From Cordilura impudica (Eukaryota; Arthropoda; Insecta; Diptera; Scathophagidae), in assembly GCA_963682025.1 (NCBI GenBank), contig OY821518.1, forward strand, positions 230,225,848-230,289,847: DNA of 64,000 nt, in the 5' to 3' direction. Below the pieces are notes generated by a model that was not told the origin of the DNA, did not search any database, and saw only the letters and a list, made by a program, of their open reading frames with translations. Numbering within the stretch: the first letter of the stretch is position 1; each line of letters opens with the position of its first letter. The translations under genes were made by a program, and so were the position numbers. Below, piece after piece: positions 1 through 11,553 of this stretch.

Positions 1-343
1 CACGGACAAGTGTACTAACGGGCCAAAAATCAAGATTAAGTATAATATCGAAGACATCAGCTGGGACAATATTTTTAAATGAGGTGATAGTTCTCGGTTG
101 AGAATAATTGAACTTATACGTTGAAATCAGTGCATTCGAATCTAAATCTTCAACTGATGTTTCTGAAGCTAAGCGGGATACAAATATAGTTTTCTTTGGA
201 GGTATAACTCTCAGCGGGATATGTATATTTTGATTGTTATTTGAACCAGGAGCAGAAGAATTTAAAACTTGAGCATAATTAAGAGGTGTAACATTTTCAT
301 GAATGATTGGTACAGTACCAGTATCCTAAGTCGTTATCGCCAT
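1..343 (-). pseudogene. LINE ORF1-like fragment running off the window edge
   Basis: Reading the minus strand from an ATG at 343 gives one frame that stays open to the window edge except for a TAG at codon 6. Recognisable stretches are KTIFVSRLASETSVEDL, YKFNYSQPRTITSFKN and a terminal FWPVSTLVR. Insect non-LTR retrotransposon ORF1 proteins (nucleic-acid-binding chaperones) often carry an 'F(V/I)SR ... KFN(F/Y)S.PR...SFK..VP...F..v....FWP...LVR' pattern just after a low-complexity Asn/Ser-rich leader, and the leader here is Asn-rich. It has no zinc knuckles within the visible part. The family is inferred from this pattern only. The rest of the gene lies to the left of the window. It could belong to the same LINE type as the decayed element at 33-40 kb, but there is no overlap to test that. 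Confidence 0.45.
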
Positions 344-979
344 ACTTTTTTTAACATTATCCCCAAATAAATACAAATAAATAATATGAAAGAAAAATTA
401 TAATCAAAAAGTACATTTTATTTCTAAAAAATTAAGCAACTATTTATAGATTTTAGTAAAAATAAAAATTAACCAGATTTTTATAATGTTTTTCAACACT
501 TTAGATGTAAGCAATTTTTGTTCTAAGAACTCTAAAATTTAACTTATAGAAAAATTTGTATAATAAAAGTATTTCATTTGAAATTATTGCCAATTTTCCT
601 AATATAAAATTTGTTGTATACAATTGATAACGTTTAATGAATTCAAGATATTTGTTTTGTAGAAAAGCAGATAAATTATTTTAAATATATTACCTGTTAA
701 TAAAGTTTAAAGCTTGTTCTTTAATATCAAAACATTATCCACTCGCGATCGGAAAAAAAACGAAATTAAGTCATAAACAACATATGTATAAAATTTCTCT
801 GTTTTCTATTTTATTACTATCTTTTTATTTACTTTTTATTTTTTTATAACTGCTAATGAATTATTTTAAATTTTTTTAATAAATTTGGTTGAAACAATTG
901 TTGTCGTTATTATAGGGGTGTTTCAGATTTTTTCGATCGCGAGTGGATGTTTTAATTTTTAGATGTACGCATTGAAGAA
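344..979. other. AT-rich stretch without recognisable gene
   Basis: Poly-A/T rich, no convincing reading frame, terminal repeat or RNA gene seen. Confidence 0.5.
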
Positions 980-1258
980 CATGTTCTGTTTTTTTAGCAG
1001 TACACGTGCAAGAAAACGAACTTAAAAGAAAGCTACACTCGAATCTGTGTGGTTTTTGTGTGTGTTTGAAAAAAAAAAAAAATACGTGATAGAAACATGT
1101 TCGTGTACATAACGAAATATTAAAACGAAATAGAGTCATGATTGTGTTCGGCACCGTACAATATTTAGAAACACACATAATTGATATGAAAATAAAAATA
1201 TGTGATGGCTGCTTTAGAACAGAACATTGTGCGTTTGATGTGTGTATTTTCTGAACCT
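980..1258 (-). repeat. Copy of a LINE 3'-end sequence
   Basis: This stretch closely resembles 32985-33256, which is the 3' end and trailer of the decayed minus-strand LINE at 33-40 kb. Shared landmarks are AACGAAATATTAAAACGAA, CACATAATTGATATGAAAAT and TGTGTATTTTCTGAACCTTG. The similarity stops abruptly at 1258, where the 33-kb copy continues into LINE coding sequence. It is read as a 5'-truncated LINE copy on the minus strand. A 161-residue open frame across it (876-1361, minus) has no family resemblance and is treated as incidental. Confidence 0.5.
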
Positions 1259-1779
1259 TGAAATTTAGCTCTTTTGATAGTACGTGGCTTAGTCTTAAGA
1301 CTGAGGAATGCTTATAATGCTCGTAAGACAATAATAAGCCTATAAAAAACGTACTTGCCATAATTTCTACCTCTGCACCATTCGCAATTATTTTAGAATT
1401 TTACACTTGCAAATGGGGTTTTATTATGTCATTCACCTGGTAGGCTCTGCTTATTCTCCAAAATTATTTAACGCCTAGCTAAAGATTAGATAGTAGTTTC
1501 CAATTTCTTTTCACATTAATATTTCGGTCCATTAGTTTGCTTAATAACTCTGAATATTGACTATAGAAATTGATAGTTTTTTTATAGTTTTTGTTGGTAG
1601 TATTCTCTTTGAAGAAAACTATAAACTATCTAGATTTTTAACCACAACTCTATAATATTGGCGGTTTTTTTAAAGAATCTTCTTAACTTTATATATATAT
1701 TTAATGATATTTTCAGGTAATATAAATCAGGTTATATAATATAGCCTTTAAAATAATTTTAGAATATTTATTAAAGGTC
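1259..1779. other. AT-rich stretch without recognisable gene
   Basis: No supported gene or repeat boundary. There are short TA runs near 1690-1740. Confidence 0.45.
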
Positions 1780-2285
1780 AAAAAATGGACCGATCCTGAT
1801 CATATTTGTTAGTTGCTTAAACATATCCAAACCAAGTATGAGAAAAATCTGTGTAATATTTTTGTTTTTGCTAGATTTAAGTGAAGATCGGGAAGCAGCT
1901 ATATATGGGTGCTATGACTAAGAAAACTCCCACAGAGTTTATTTTTGGACTACTTGGCCAAATTGGGCTTGTGTATGTATTAAACCCATTGATCAGAAGT
2001 CCAAAAATAAACCCTATATGACAATTTTTAGTCATGGCACCCTTATGAAGCTGATTCCCGATCTTCACTTAAATATATCAAAAAACAAAAAATATTTCTT
2101 AGATTTTTATCAAATTTGGTTTGTATTTATATGTTTTTGGGAAAAATAGATTACCTTACCAAATATGGTCAGGATCTGTTCATTAGTTAACTAGTCTCCA
2201 TATAAATATAGCATCTGATATGAACTTTTTCATATCCGAAGGCAAAAAAAATTAATAACAATGCCACTCCAGTGATGCCACTTAT
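1780..2285. repeat. Inverted pair of truncated HINE-A fragments
   Basis: Positions 1780-1960 match the minus orientation of the HINE-A family (order: GGACCGATCC, then GATTTAAGTGAAGATCGGGA). From about 1966 the same segments reappear in plus orientation (CCCGATCTTCACTTAAAT, then TCTCCATATAAATATAGCAT). The two halves therefore form a head-to-head inverted repeat that lacks both family termini. Divergence is high, so the arrangement is old. Confidence 0.6.
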
Positions 2286-2370
2286 GATTAAATTCTTGCT
2301 ATAAAAAAAACATCATTATCCTTATAAAAAACAATAAATAAGAAATTATAATAAATACTTGTCGAAAAAC

Positions 2371-3162
2371 AACAAGTAAGAAAATTATAGTCGGTCTACA
2401 CCGACTATATGAAACCCTATACCATGCGTTTAGAAACCCTATCTCATAGGCCCAACTAACTGGATATAGAAAATAAGCATAAACAAAATTTGAGTGGGAT
2501 TTTTATTAATTTTTTTGGCTGCAGATATGAAAAAGTTCATATCGGATGCTATATCTATATGGGGACTAGGCCCAAAAATGGACCGATCCAGACTATGTTT
2601 GGTAATGTCTCTTGTATTTTGCAAAAATATATACGAACAAAATTTGAGAAGAATCAGTGCAATATTTTTGTTTTTTGATAGATTTAAGTGAGGGTCGGGA
2701 AGCAGCTCTATATGGGGCCTATGACTAAGAGCTGGCCCATAGGCATAATTTTTGGACTACTCATTAATGGTATAATAAACGCATACAAACCCAATTTGAG
2801 TAAGATCTATATGACAATTTGGATCTTATGGCAACTTATGTCGATTACATAGGGGTCATTTGTATGGGGGGGGTAGGTCTGAACATGGACCGATTCTCAC
2901 CAATTTCAACAGTGTTCATCCTATGGCCGATAAAAGCTTATATACCAAATTTCATCAAAATATATTCATATTTGCAACCTGCAGTTTGATTACAAGGTGT
3001 ACATGGACACACAACGGACGGACGGACATCGTTAAAGCGTATCAGTTAGTGATTCTGATTCGATCGGTATAATAAAAGATTGGTCTAGGTAAAATATTTT
3101 TGCTAGTTACAAACGGCAGCACAAAGTCATTATACCCAAACCACATAGTGGTATAGGGTATA
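2371..3162 (-). mobile_element. HINE-A (DINE-1-like Helentron-associated element), full length
   Basis: Reverse-oriented full-length copy. It begins AACAAGTAAGAAAATTATAG followed by the hairpin-forming palindrome, with the 3' subterminal repeat (ACCCTATACCA) at about 2410. It ends with the 5' subterminal repeat GTGGTATAGGGTATA at 3148-3162. A short GGAC/GTCC microsatellite lies at 3015-3030. At about 790 bp it matches the other intact copies. The open frames inside it recur in every copy at fixed places and are shadows of the repeat, not genes. Confidence 0.8.
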
Positions 3163-3412
3163 AAAACTATTAACTATAAATTTAAATGGTGTTAGAACCT
3201 TAAGGTTAAGTAACTGTATTAAAACCCAAACCCATTCGTTGGGTTTGAGGAAAGTTATGCGTGGAGAATCAACTTTACTTTTACTGTACGTTAACTTATC
3301 TTGGCATATTTTGGCATTACTGTACGTTAACTTCTCTTGGCAAATTTTGGTATTATATTATAAAAATTAATATAATATAATATAATGCTGCGGAGCAGCA
3401 GGGGTCCTCTAG
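3163..3412 (+). mobile_element. Helitron 3' terminus (5' end not resolved)
   Basis: A canonical Helitron 3' end is visible: hairpin GCTGC-GGA-GCAGC at 3387-3399, then CTAG at 3409-3412 followed by a host T. Canonical Helitrons end in a hairpin plus CTRR and insert between A and T. Upstream are two tandem ~33-bp repeats built on TACTGTACGTTAACTT (about 3283-3350). The TC 5' end was not identified, so the left boundary is only the edge of the neighbouring HINE. Confidence 0.6.
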
Positions 3413-4094
3413 TTAAATTTAATCAGATTAAAATTCAAAAAAGTAAGGAATTTTGTAAAATAATGCACAGTCATTGTTTTAAGTATTTTTAGTTAATTTA
3501 AAAAAAAAATATTGTTTTCATTTTTAATTTATGCAGTTTATTTTCGAAAAAAAAATATTTACTTATTAGTAAAAACATAAAAATACCTTTAAAGCAAACA
3601 TTTTAAATAAAATGTTTCTCTGATTCCTGCAGAGAAACTAAAACTTCGATCCTGTTTGTGTATGTCGTGTCAGTCCATCATTAAGGACGTTTACCAATAT
3701 AAACTAATTTACATAGAATATATTTAAAACTGAAGAAAAATGTTATTACTTTAATGAATATACAATGTACAATGTACAATGTACTGCTTGCTCTTGGGTG
3801 TGTACAGAGAAACAGAGTGCATACGTATACATATGTATGTATGTATAATATTATCTAGTGGTAGGTTGTACTAAAACATTTCTTAACAATTTGTAAATTC
3901 CTGACATTCTTTAATAAATATGCACGATTATAGTTTTCTTGTGTTATAAATATATTCTCAATATATGTACGTATATTCCGACTTATGACCACAGGGTGGT
4001 GGCTTTATATTGAATCTTTAAATTTGGTTTTTCGCAAATCGCATAGCACTAATCCAAGACCATTTGAGGTGTAAGTTCATATACGAGTAGTAAG
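3413..4094. other. AT-rich stretch, no gene recognised
   Basis: Contains a tandem CAATGTA motif at 3762-3785 and TATGTA microsatellite-like runs near 3825-3845. No coding signal was found. Confidence 0.45.
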
Positions 4095-4645
4095 AGGGCG
4101 GATGAATAAGTCCGTGACATTTTGAACTTTTTTCGTAGTAAATTAAAAATCAACACTGCTCCCATCGACTACCATATGTTAAAAGACTACTGTAAAATCG
4201 TACAGTTCGTGTTTGGCAGCTATTCAAAGTATACAACCTCGTTAATTTTTCCAAAACTAGAAAAAGTGAATTCCTAATGCTCATAAACATTATTATTTTC
4301 AGAAACACCTTCACTCAACCCAAGAAAAAGCTTGAAAGTACTATTGGGACTCAGCACCATCAATTTCAATGGTCACAAAAGTGGTCATTGTGGTCGCACT
4401 AGCACAAGCATATAATATGGCTCTGTAATTTAAATTTTAAATTATCAGTGGGTTTTAAAAAGTTGTCAGCAATTTTGATGCCGCGTTTGTTCACAAAAGA
4501 CTATAATACGGATGGGTTTTGCGGTGGATGAAACATGGATTCATTACATTACAGCAGTCAAAAAAATGGATTTCTCCGGGCGAACCTGCGCAGGTAGGAA
4601 ATCAAAAAAAAAATATTTTTGTAACGTTTTGCTTGTTCCTTTTTA
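4095..4645 (+). pseudogene. Mariner transposase relic, truncated
   Basis: The reading around 4526-4605 gives the first catalytic block of mariner transposases, VDETWIHY, followed after a shift by WISPGEPAQ, which corresponds to the 'W...GEPAP' block next to it in mariners. The Asp of DETW is the first of the three catalytic acidic residues; the second and third are missing. The motif AATAAGTCCGTGACA at 4102-4116 may be part of a terminal inverted repeat, because the same 15 bases occur inverted near 43627-43641. The coding sequence stops where the Helitron end CTAG begins at 4653, so the relic is cut by that insertion. Confidence 0.5.
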
Positions 4646-4719
4646 TAAAAAACTAGCTGTAACCCGATGCTCTTCGATACAGCAATCGTAACGAAATAAA
4701 AAATGGGAATACTTTTTAT

Positions 4720-4967
4720 AGAAAACTGTTTCTTGCGATATTTGATTTTGGCAAGATTTGTTTTTTGCGATTTTGGACTTTGGTGTTTTTTGTTTTTTAC
4801 GATATTTGATTTGGCGAGTTTTGTTTTTTTTTTTGTGATTTTTGATTTTAGCGTTTTTTGATTTCGACGTTGTTTTATTCGCGATTTTCCGTTTGGCGTT
4901 TTTTGTATTTTTTTATTCGCAAATTTCGATATTGGCAATGTTTGTTTAGACGATTTTTGTTTTTGAC
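4720..4967. repeat. Degenerate (CGATTTTTGTTTTTGG)n minisatellite, left part
   Basis: Units of about 16-18 bp with core GATTTTTG and variable GGCGA/TTGCGA links. It continues after the LINE insertion at 11018-11460. Confidence 0.7.
4957..4967. repeat. Target-site duplication, left copy
   Basis: TTGTTTTTGAC immediately before the LINE 5' end; an identical 11-mer follows the LINE tail at 11018-11028. Because the target is itself repetitive, part of the identity could be coincidental, but both copies lie exactly at the element ends. Confidence 0.7.
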
Positions 4968-5116
4968 AGTCTTGTGACAGCTATCGGTGTACACAGTCGT
5001 TGTAAAACAAGTGCGCATTAGTATTTTCTTTACCATTTACTTTCGCTCTCTTTAAAAACTCTATATCTTGTTTATTACATTTAATATTATAAAAGATTAT
5101 AAAAAAAATAAATAAA

Positions 5117-6375
5117 ATGAACAGTGCTCCACCCCCGGGCGGAGGCACAACATTTGATGCCTCCCCACCCAGGAAAAAAGTTAAAGGGAAAAACATTAAC
5201 GATTCGGATTTTCCCAGACTTACATTTTCCCCAATAAACAAAGATATGCCAAAATTTGTCATTATGAAATCTATAACTCCTGATAAACCATTGAATTCTT
5301 TAAATATATTTCTACTTAGTGAAGCACTAAATGGATTAATATCAGAAAGTCAAAGAAAAATGACAAAATTTACACGTGATGGAAATATTCTAATATTAAC
5401 AACCACCAAAAGACAAGCTGAGTTATTAGTAAAGGCAAAAAAACTCTTAAATATTTGCGACATATCATGCTCATACCATGATAAGCTCAATACCGTAAAA
5501 GGGGTTATCTACTGTCCAGAATTAAAAAACTTAACTGAAGCAGAAATAGTCACAGGTCTGTCCGACCAATATGTCAAGAAAGTACAAAAAATAACAAAAC
5601 TTGTAGATGGTATATCAGAAAACTCTCCGCTACATATATTGTCTTTCGACACATACAATCTACCAACTGAAATAAAAATAGGCTTTCAAAACGTAAAAGT
5701 TGAACATTATATTCCAAAACCAATGCAATGTAAATCATGCCACCGAGTTGGACATACAAAAAATAGATGCAGTGGATCTGCCTTGTGCAGCACATGTTCC
5801 CTACCACTTCATTCAGCAGAAATATCATGCCAATTAGTAAGGTGCATTAACTGCAATTACCAACATAAATCAACAAACAAAAATGCCCTACTTATTTAAA
5901 AAAACAAGAAATCATAAAACACTCAACAATAAACAGAACTTCAATTGCCGATTCAACAAAATATGTCAATACAAATTACTCACCCGATCATTTTACAAAA
6001 AATATTCCTATCGAAGACCTAACAACAATTGAAACAACCGAGAAAAATAATACACAAAAAACAAATCAAAATGAAAAAATAACTGAAAACAAAAATACAG
6101 AAAAAATAATCCAAAAAACAACAACAACACCTTCCAAAATTAACAACCAAAAAACAACTGAAACCCAAAACGTAACACAAAAAGAATATAAAGTAACAAA
6201 TCAAAACAACAATAAACAAACCTCTCTTAATTCTTTAAATGAATTACCTACCTCCTCCAACTTTAACTTAAACCACTCTCAACAACAAAAAACAAATGAG
6301 ATCAAAAATCTACAATCAGAACTCGATGCAGTTCTGTCCAAATCAAAACACAACGTATCCGCAATGGATTTATAA
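5117..6375 (+). pseudogene. I-clade LINE ORF1 (Gag-like RNA-binding protein), one frameshift
   Basis: ORF1 protein coats LINE RNA and supports target-primed reverse transcription. The frame opens with an ATG at 5117 after a long A-run. It has a Pro/Gly-rich start and a central folded region, and ends its first part with three Cys/His clusters at about residues 204-250: CKSCHRVGHTKNRC, CSTCSLPLHSAEISC and CINCNYQHK. The frame stops at 5897-5899 inside an A7 run. In the frame shifted by one base, the reading continues as KQEIIKHSTINRTSIADS and runs through a Thr/Asn/Lys-rich tail to a TAA at 6373-6375. This indicates a single-base indel in a homopolymer, about 60 bp before ORF2. A programmed shift is possible but not needed, because ORF2 is also broken. 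Confidence 0.8.
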
Positions 6376-6438
6376 ATAAAAAAATTAAATAAAATCATAT
6401 ATACCTGCAATTAAACCCCACGTTTTACATTATATTAT

Positions 6439-9400
6439 ATGAAAATACTTCAGTGGAATATTAACGGTTATAAACACAATTATGCCAACTCACAAGCCTT
6501 AAATAAAAAATACAATTTTGATATAATCGTATTGCAGGAAACTCATATTTCAGCAAACAATACCGAAAAGTGCATTAAACATTACAATTCATACTTTCAC
6601 AATACTCAGTATTCAAATAAGCAGGGCATTGCTATTATTATTAAAAATAGTATCCCACATAAATACACCCCAACTAACATTTCTGGCAATTTTCAAATAT
6701 CTTCAATTGAAATAAATCTAAGTCATAAAATTCTTATTCAAAATGTTTATCTACCACCTTGCGAAAAAATTACAAAACCCATTTTGGATAATATTTCTGT
6801 TTCTGCAACAAACAACCTTATTCTGGGTGATTTTAACGGATGGAGTCCATTATGGGGATCATCCAATCAAAATCGAAGAGGCAAACTCATCGAAAACTTC
6901 ATAAACAACAATAACCTCTTTGTTCTCAATACCGGGGAATATACTCATTTTTCCACACATCATACTTTTACAGTAATTGATATTTCTTTTTGCAGCCAAA
7001 ATCTTTCAACCAAACTCTCATGGAAAGTTGAAGATGACCAACATGGTAGTGACCATAACCCAATAATAATTGAATCTCAAAGCAACAATAACATAGTCAA
7101 ACTTACCCCAAAATTTATCACAAAAAGAGCCAACTGGCCTCTATTTTCAAAAAAATTAGATCAGGAATCATCCAAAAGTGTGGAAACTTGCAACATTAAT
7201 AAAGAAGCAGCTTTAATTACAAAATCTTTGCTATCTTCAGCTAATGGTACCATTCCCGTTAGTTGTCCCCATAAAAAAACTCACAACATTTTTTGGTGGA
7301 ATAAAGATCTTAACGAGCTTAGAGAAAAAAAGATGTCACTCTGGAAAGAAATTAAATCAAAGCCACTCTTACCCAATATTATTCAATTTAGAATACTCAA
7401 TGCTATATTTAGGGAAAAAATAAAAGAAGCCAAATCCCAAGCATACATGGAATTTACTTCAAATATATCGCCCACAACATCTATACAGCAGATATGGCAA
7501 ACGGTCAGAGCTTTCTCTGATAAACCCTCTAATACACGGAACATTCGTGCAATCAAAAAATCCAATGGGTCAATCACAACCGAAATAAATGAAATAATTA
7601 ACCTACTTGCAAAAAAATTCTCCACCACGTCAGCAAACTCCAACTTTCAAACATAATATTTAAACTGCAAAAATTTTTTTATTAATTCCGAATATAAACC
7701 TAAAAAACCATGCAAATCAGCAAGGGAATTGGAAAAAGAATTTACAACATTCGATTTTGATCTAATTACAAAAAATACCAAAGACAATAGCCCAGGCACC
7801 GATAAAATATCTTACTCAATGATCAAAAATTCATCAGATATCTTTAAATCGCGCTTATTAAAATTATTTAATAACATTTTTCTAAATGGAATTATACCAC
7901 ATATTTGGAAAAAAACAGATGTCATTTGCATTCCAAAGCCAAATAAAAATAAAGACGAACTTGACTCATACCGCCCGATATCTTTAATTTCATGCCTAAG
8001 TAAAACCCTAGAAAAAATGGTTGCAAAAAGGTTGTCCTGGTTTATTTTCCAAAACAAACTTATCGACATAAAACAAATATCATTTAAACCAAATAGCAGT
8101 ACAACAGACACCTTAATACACCTAGAGTATAACCTAGCAAAATGGTTATCCACTCGAAACCACTGTTCTATACTTAGTATAGATTTCGAAAAGGCTTTTG
8201 ACAAAGTTGGTATCCATTCGGTATTAAATCAGCTTAAGGAGTGGAATATTGGTGAAAAAATGTATCGGTACGTAAAGTCCTTTCTCACAAACAGAACTTT
8301 TACTGTTAAGAACAAAGGCTTCAAATCAACAGTTACAAAAGTCGAGAATGGTATCCCACAAGGATCTCCCCTGTCAGTGGTATTGTTCCTAATAGTTTTT
8401 GAGAAAATCAATCACATAAAGTCCAAACACAATAACTTTTCTTATTGTCTATACGCCGACGATTTCTATATTTTTTCAAAAGTGACCGACACAATGGAAA
8501 TGCAAAATAAACTTGATAATTTGATAACCGATTTAAATATTTGGTGTTCAGTTTCAGGGGCATCTATATCCAAAGCAAAATCCAAACACCTACATGTGTG
8601 TCGCAAACACAATTGCACTTCACCAACTTTTAAAATTAACAATGATTACTTCGAAAACGTCTCCGAACTCAAAATTCTTGGACTTATATTTAATAAAAGA
8701 TTTAATTGGAACGACCATATAAAACAACTCTGTTCAGACCTATCCAAGCGTTTAAATGTCTTAAAGTTTATAAACGGATCCTCAAGCCAAAGCCATATTA
8801 CCACACTTGTACACATCCTAAAATCTGTTATACTTAGTAAAATTGACTATGGCCTAATAATATACGGTAAAACAGCTAAATCAAACCTTTTACCTGTTAA
8901 AAAATATTATCACTCTGCGCTTCGTACAATCACAAAAGCTTTCTACACTACACCAATTAAAAATATTCTTCATGAATTCGACTTACCCACAATCGAAGAT
9001 AGGTATACAAAGCTCCTTTGTAATCAAATTATTAAATCGTCTCAAAATAGATCTAATATCATCTTTGAAGATACAAAAGCTTACAACAAACTTAAAAGAA
9101 AACCGAAAATCAAAACAACGATCGCATCAATTCAAGACTCTGCCACAGATTTTGCAATCGACTTAAACACACCAACATCTTTCTGAGCTACTCACCCCAC
9201 ATGGACAGACATTTCTGAATTTTTTATAGAATCAGAGATGCCTCCAAAAAATCATAGCAGCGCAGATATATTAAAACAACATCATCTTCAAATTTACAAC
9301 GAATGGACACAAAAAAATGGATTTTCTGGTACTGTGATGGATCAAAGTCAGAATCAGGTAATGGATTTGCTATAGCAACGGGTAACGGATCCCTAATAAA

Positions 9401-10084
9401 AAAAAGGGTTAGTTCCACACTACACATCTATTTTTACATCTGAAATCACTGCTATAGAAAAAGCCATAAAATCAAAACCACCTAGAAAAAAACTGATTAT
9501 ATGTTCCGACAGTCTATCGTCAATATAAGCGATAAAAAATATAAACAACGCTGATCCATTAATTTCCAATATTCGAGAACTACAAAACAACATCAAATTG
9601 TTATATACTCCAGGCCACATAGGCATCCAAGGAAATGAAATTGCTGATAAATATGCCAAAGAAACAGTATTATCTCCAACAATTACTTACAATAACTACA
9701 CCAAAAAAGAGATAAAAAGATATGTATATAAAAAAGCAAATACACGAAAAAAACGAGGAATCAATAACCCGATCTCCCAATATTTATTATAAAAATATTA
9801 ACCCAACATATAAAAAAATTATATACTCACCGAAAACACTTAAATATCAACAAAAAATCTTATCTCGTTTACGATTAGGACACAGCAAGCTAACCCACCA
9901 ATACCACCTAAAGAAGGAAAATCCGCCTTTATGCCCAAAATGCAACAGCTTAATAACAATGCCACATCTACTCACTTGCTACAACAACGTAGCCCTTTCA
10001 AAAAACCTGCTGGAATCAGTTAAAACCTTAGATTTTATTTCCATTAAACAACACCTACCCATCGAATTATTAAAAAATATATAA
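6439..10084 (+). pseudogene. I-clade LINE ORF2: endonuclease, reverse transcriptase, RNase H; broken
   Basis: ORF2 nicks target DNA and reverse-transcribes the element RNA. Endonuclease (from 6439): WNING, LQETH, GDFNGWSPLWG and GSDHNP supply the APE catalytic residues. A single in-frame TAA (7654-7656) separates it from the RT part, which stays in the same frame. RT (7729-9186) shows SYRPISLIS, SIDFEKAFDKV, NGIPQGSPLS and the catalytic YADD. A TGA (9184) and frameshifts near 9320 and 9410 follow. RNase H (about 9330-9670) retains CDGSKSESGNG, SEITAIEKAI, CSDSL and TPGHIGIQGNEIADKYAKE, so its acidic residues and His survive across different frames, plus one TAA near 9526. The C-terminal block LCPKCNSLITMPHLLTC precedes the stop at 10084. 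Confidence 0.85.
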
Positions 10085-10094
10085 AACCTTTAAT

Positions 10095-10880
10095 TATACC
10101 CTATACCACTATGTGGTTTGGGTATAATGACTTTGTGCTGCTGTTTGTAACAACCAAAAATATTTGACCTAGACCCATCTTTAATTATACCGATCGAATC
10201 AGAAACACTTTCTGAGTTGATTTAACAATGTCCGTCCGTCCGTCCGTCCGTCCGTCTGTGTGTCCATGTAAACCTTGTAATCAAACTGCAGGTCGCAAAT
10301 ATGAATATATTTTGATGAAATTTGGTATATGAGCTTTTATCGGCCATGGGATGAACGCTATTGAAATTGGTCAGAATCGGTCCATGTTCAGACCTAGCCC
10401 CCATACAAATTACCCACATGAAATCGACATAAATTGCCATAAGATCCAAATTGTCATATAGATCTTACTCAAATTGGGTTTGTATGCGTTCATTACATCC
10501 ACTAATGTGTAGTCCAAAAATGATCCCTTTGGCCCCATATAGAGCTGCTTCCCGATCTTCACTTATATCTATCAAAAAACAAAAATATTGCACTGATTCT
10601 TCTCAAATTTTGTTTGTATATATTTTTGCAAAATACAAGAGACTTTACCAAACATGGTCAGGATCGGTCCATTTTTGGGCCTAGTCCTCATATAGATATA
10701 GCATCCGATAGGAACTTTTTCATATCTGCAGCCGAAAAAATTAATAAAAATCCCACTCAAATTTCGTTTATGCTTATTTTCTATATCCAGTTAGTTGGGA
10801 CTGAGAGATAGGGTCTCTAAACGCATGGTATAGGGTATCGTATAGTCGGTCTTGACCGACTATAATTTTCTTACTTGTTT
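10095..10880 (+). mobile_element. HINE-A, full length, inside the LINE 3' UTR
   Basis: Starts TATACCCTATACCAC, has the (GTCC)n block at 10228-10256, and ends with the 3' subterminal repeat GGTATAGGGTAT, the hairpin (10848-10865 half-sites GTCGGTC/GACCGAC) and ATTTTCTTACTTGTTTT. At 786 bp it is complete. The LINE 3' UTR continues directly after it (AACTGTAAAATGTAAATAAA), so this copy is younger than the LINE. Confidence 0.85.
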
Positions 10881-11017
10881 TTAACTGTAAAATGTAAATA
10901 AATTTAAAATGTAAATATTTTAAGTAAGGACGAAGGCCTCTGTAGCCAGTTCCTAAACCCTCTACTATTAATTTGTAAATTTACTTTACTTTTAATAAAT
11001 AAAAATAAATAAATAAA

Positions 11018-11028
11018 TTGTTTTTGAC
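11018..11028. repeat. Target-site duplication, right copy
   Basis: TTGTTTTTGAC follows the LINE tail and equals 4957-4967. Confidence 0.7.
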
Positions 11029-11460
11029 GATTTTTGTTATTCACGATTTTCGGTGTTAAATATTAAATATTTGCTACTTTTGATTTTGGCAATTTTTGTT
11101 TTTCCCATTTTTGATTTTGGCGATTTTTGCTTTTAGCGATTTTTGATTTGACTATTTTTGTTTTTTGCGATTTCCGATACTCGTGATTTTCGATGCTATC
11201 ACTTTTTTTTTTGGGCATTTTTTGTTATTCGCGATTCGGTTTTGGCAATTGTTGACTTGGACGATTTTAATAAATATTAGTGTTTTCTTCGACCTTTTTG
11301 TTGTTATTAATTTATACATTTACTGAGCTTAAGGTCAATTTAATTTTTTTTTTTATTTTAATTTTTGATTTTGGCTATTTTTGTTTTTTGCGATTTTTGT
11401 TATTCGCGATTCTAGGTTTTGGCGATTTTTGATTTTGGCGATTTCGCCCATATTTTCAAC
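11018..11460. repeat. Degenerate (CGATTTTTGTTTTTGG)n minisatellite, right part
   Basis: Continuation of the array at 4720-4967 on the other side of the LINE, with unit cores GATTTTTG and TTTTGGCGA. Confidence 0.7.
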
Positions 11461-11553
11461 AACTACCTACCTACTGTAAAAATTTAAAAACGATCGGTCC
11501 AGTAGCTTAGTCTCCTATAAACCACAAACAAACAAACATACATACTCCAATTT

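Larger units (their letters stand above)
4968..11017 (+). mobile_element. I-clade non-LTR retrotransposon, nearly full length, inactive
   Basis: A two-ORF LINE of about 5.26 kb after removing the HINE at 10095-10880. In order it carries a 5' UTR of about 150 bp, ORF1 with CCHC knuckles, ORF2 with AP endonuclease, reverse transcriptase, RNase H and a C-terminal Cys/His block, and a 3' UTR containing GGCCTCTGTAGCCAG. The tail is built of TAAA units at 10995-11017, and an 11-bp target duplication flanks the element. APE, RT and RNase H together with a CCHC ORF1 are the hallmarks of the I clade. Several stops and frameshifts make it non-functional. Confidence 0.85.
4653..11550 (-). mobile_element. 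Minisatellite-bearing Helitron interrupted by an I-clade LINE
   Basis: The left end reads A|CTAGCTGTAACCCG, the reverse complement of a canonical Helitron 3' end (..CGGGTTACAGCTAG|T). Its own sequence occupies 4653-4967 and 11018-about 11550. Both parts carry an array of degenerate units of the type CGATTTTTG(T/A)TTTTGG. The far side ends in ACAAACAAACAAACATACAT, as other Helitrons of this group do just inside their 5' end. The TC 5' terminus is lost at the junction with the next HINE at 11554. The same minisatellite occurs inside the Helitron at 24326-26178. Confidence 0.6.

Noticed and set aside
876..1361. 161-residue minus frame
   Set aside because: Cys/Phe-rich, no motif; half of it is LINE trailer sequence that also occurs non-coding at 33 kb.
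2490..2691. Recurring 60-80-residue frames such as those starting MSGIFINFFGCRYEKV, MYIFLQNTRDF or MDLMAIYVDF
   Set aside because: They recur at fixed positions in every HINE-A copy on both strands, contain stops in several copies, and are by-products of a non-coding repeat.
4558..4938. 126-residue Lys-rich minus frame
   Set aside because: Translation of the CGATTTTTG minisatellite; low complexity.
5897..5906. Programmed -1/+1 frameshift in LINE ORF1 at the A7 run
   Set aside because: ORF2 carries several ordinary mutations, so random indel or sequencing error is simpler.
10228..10256. (GTCC)n runs as CRISPR or independent microsatellite loci
   Set aside because: They lie at a constant place inside each HINE and are part of the element.
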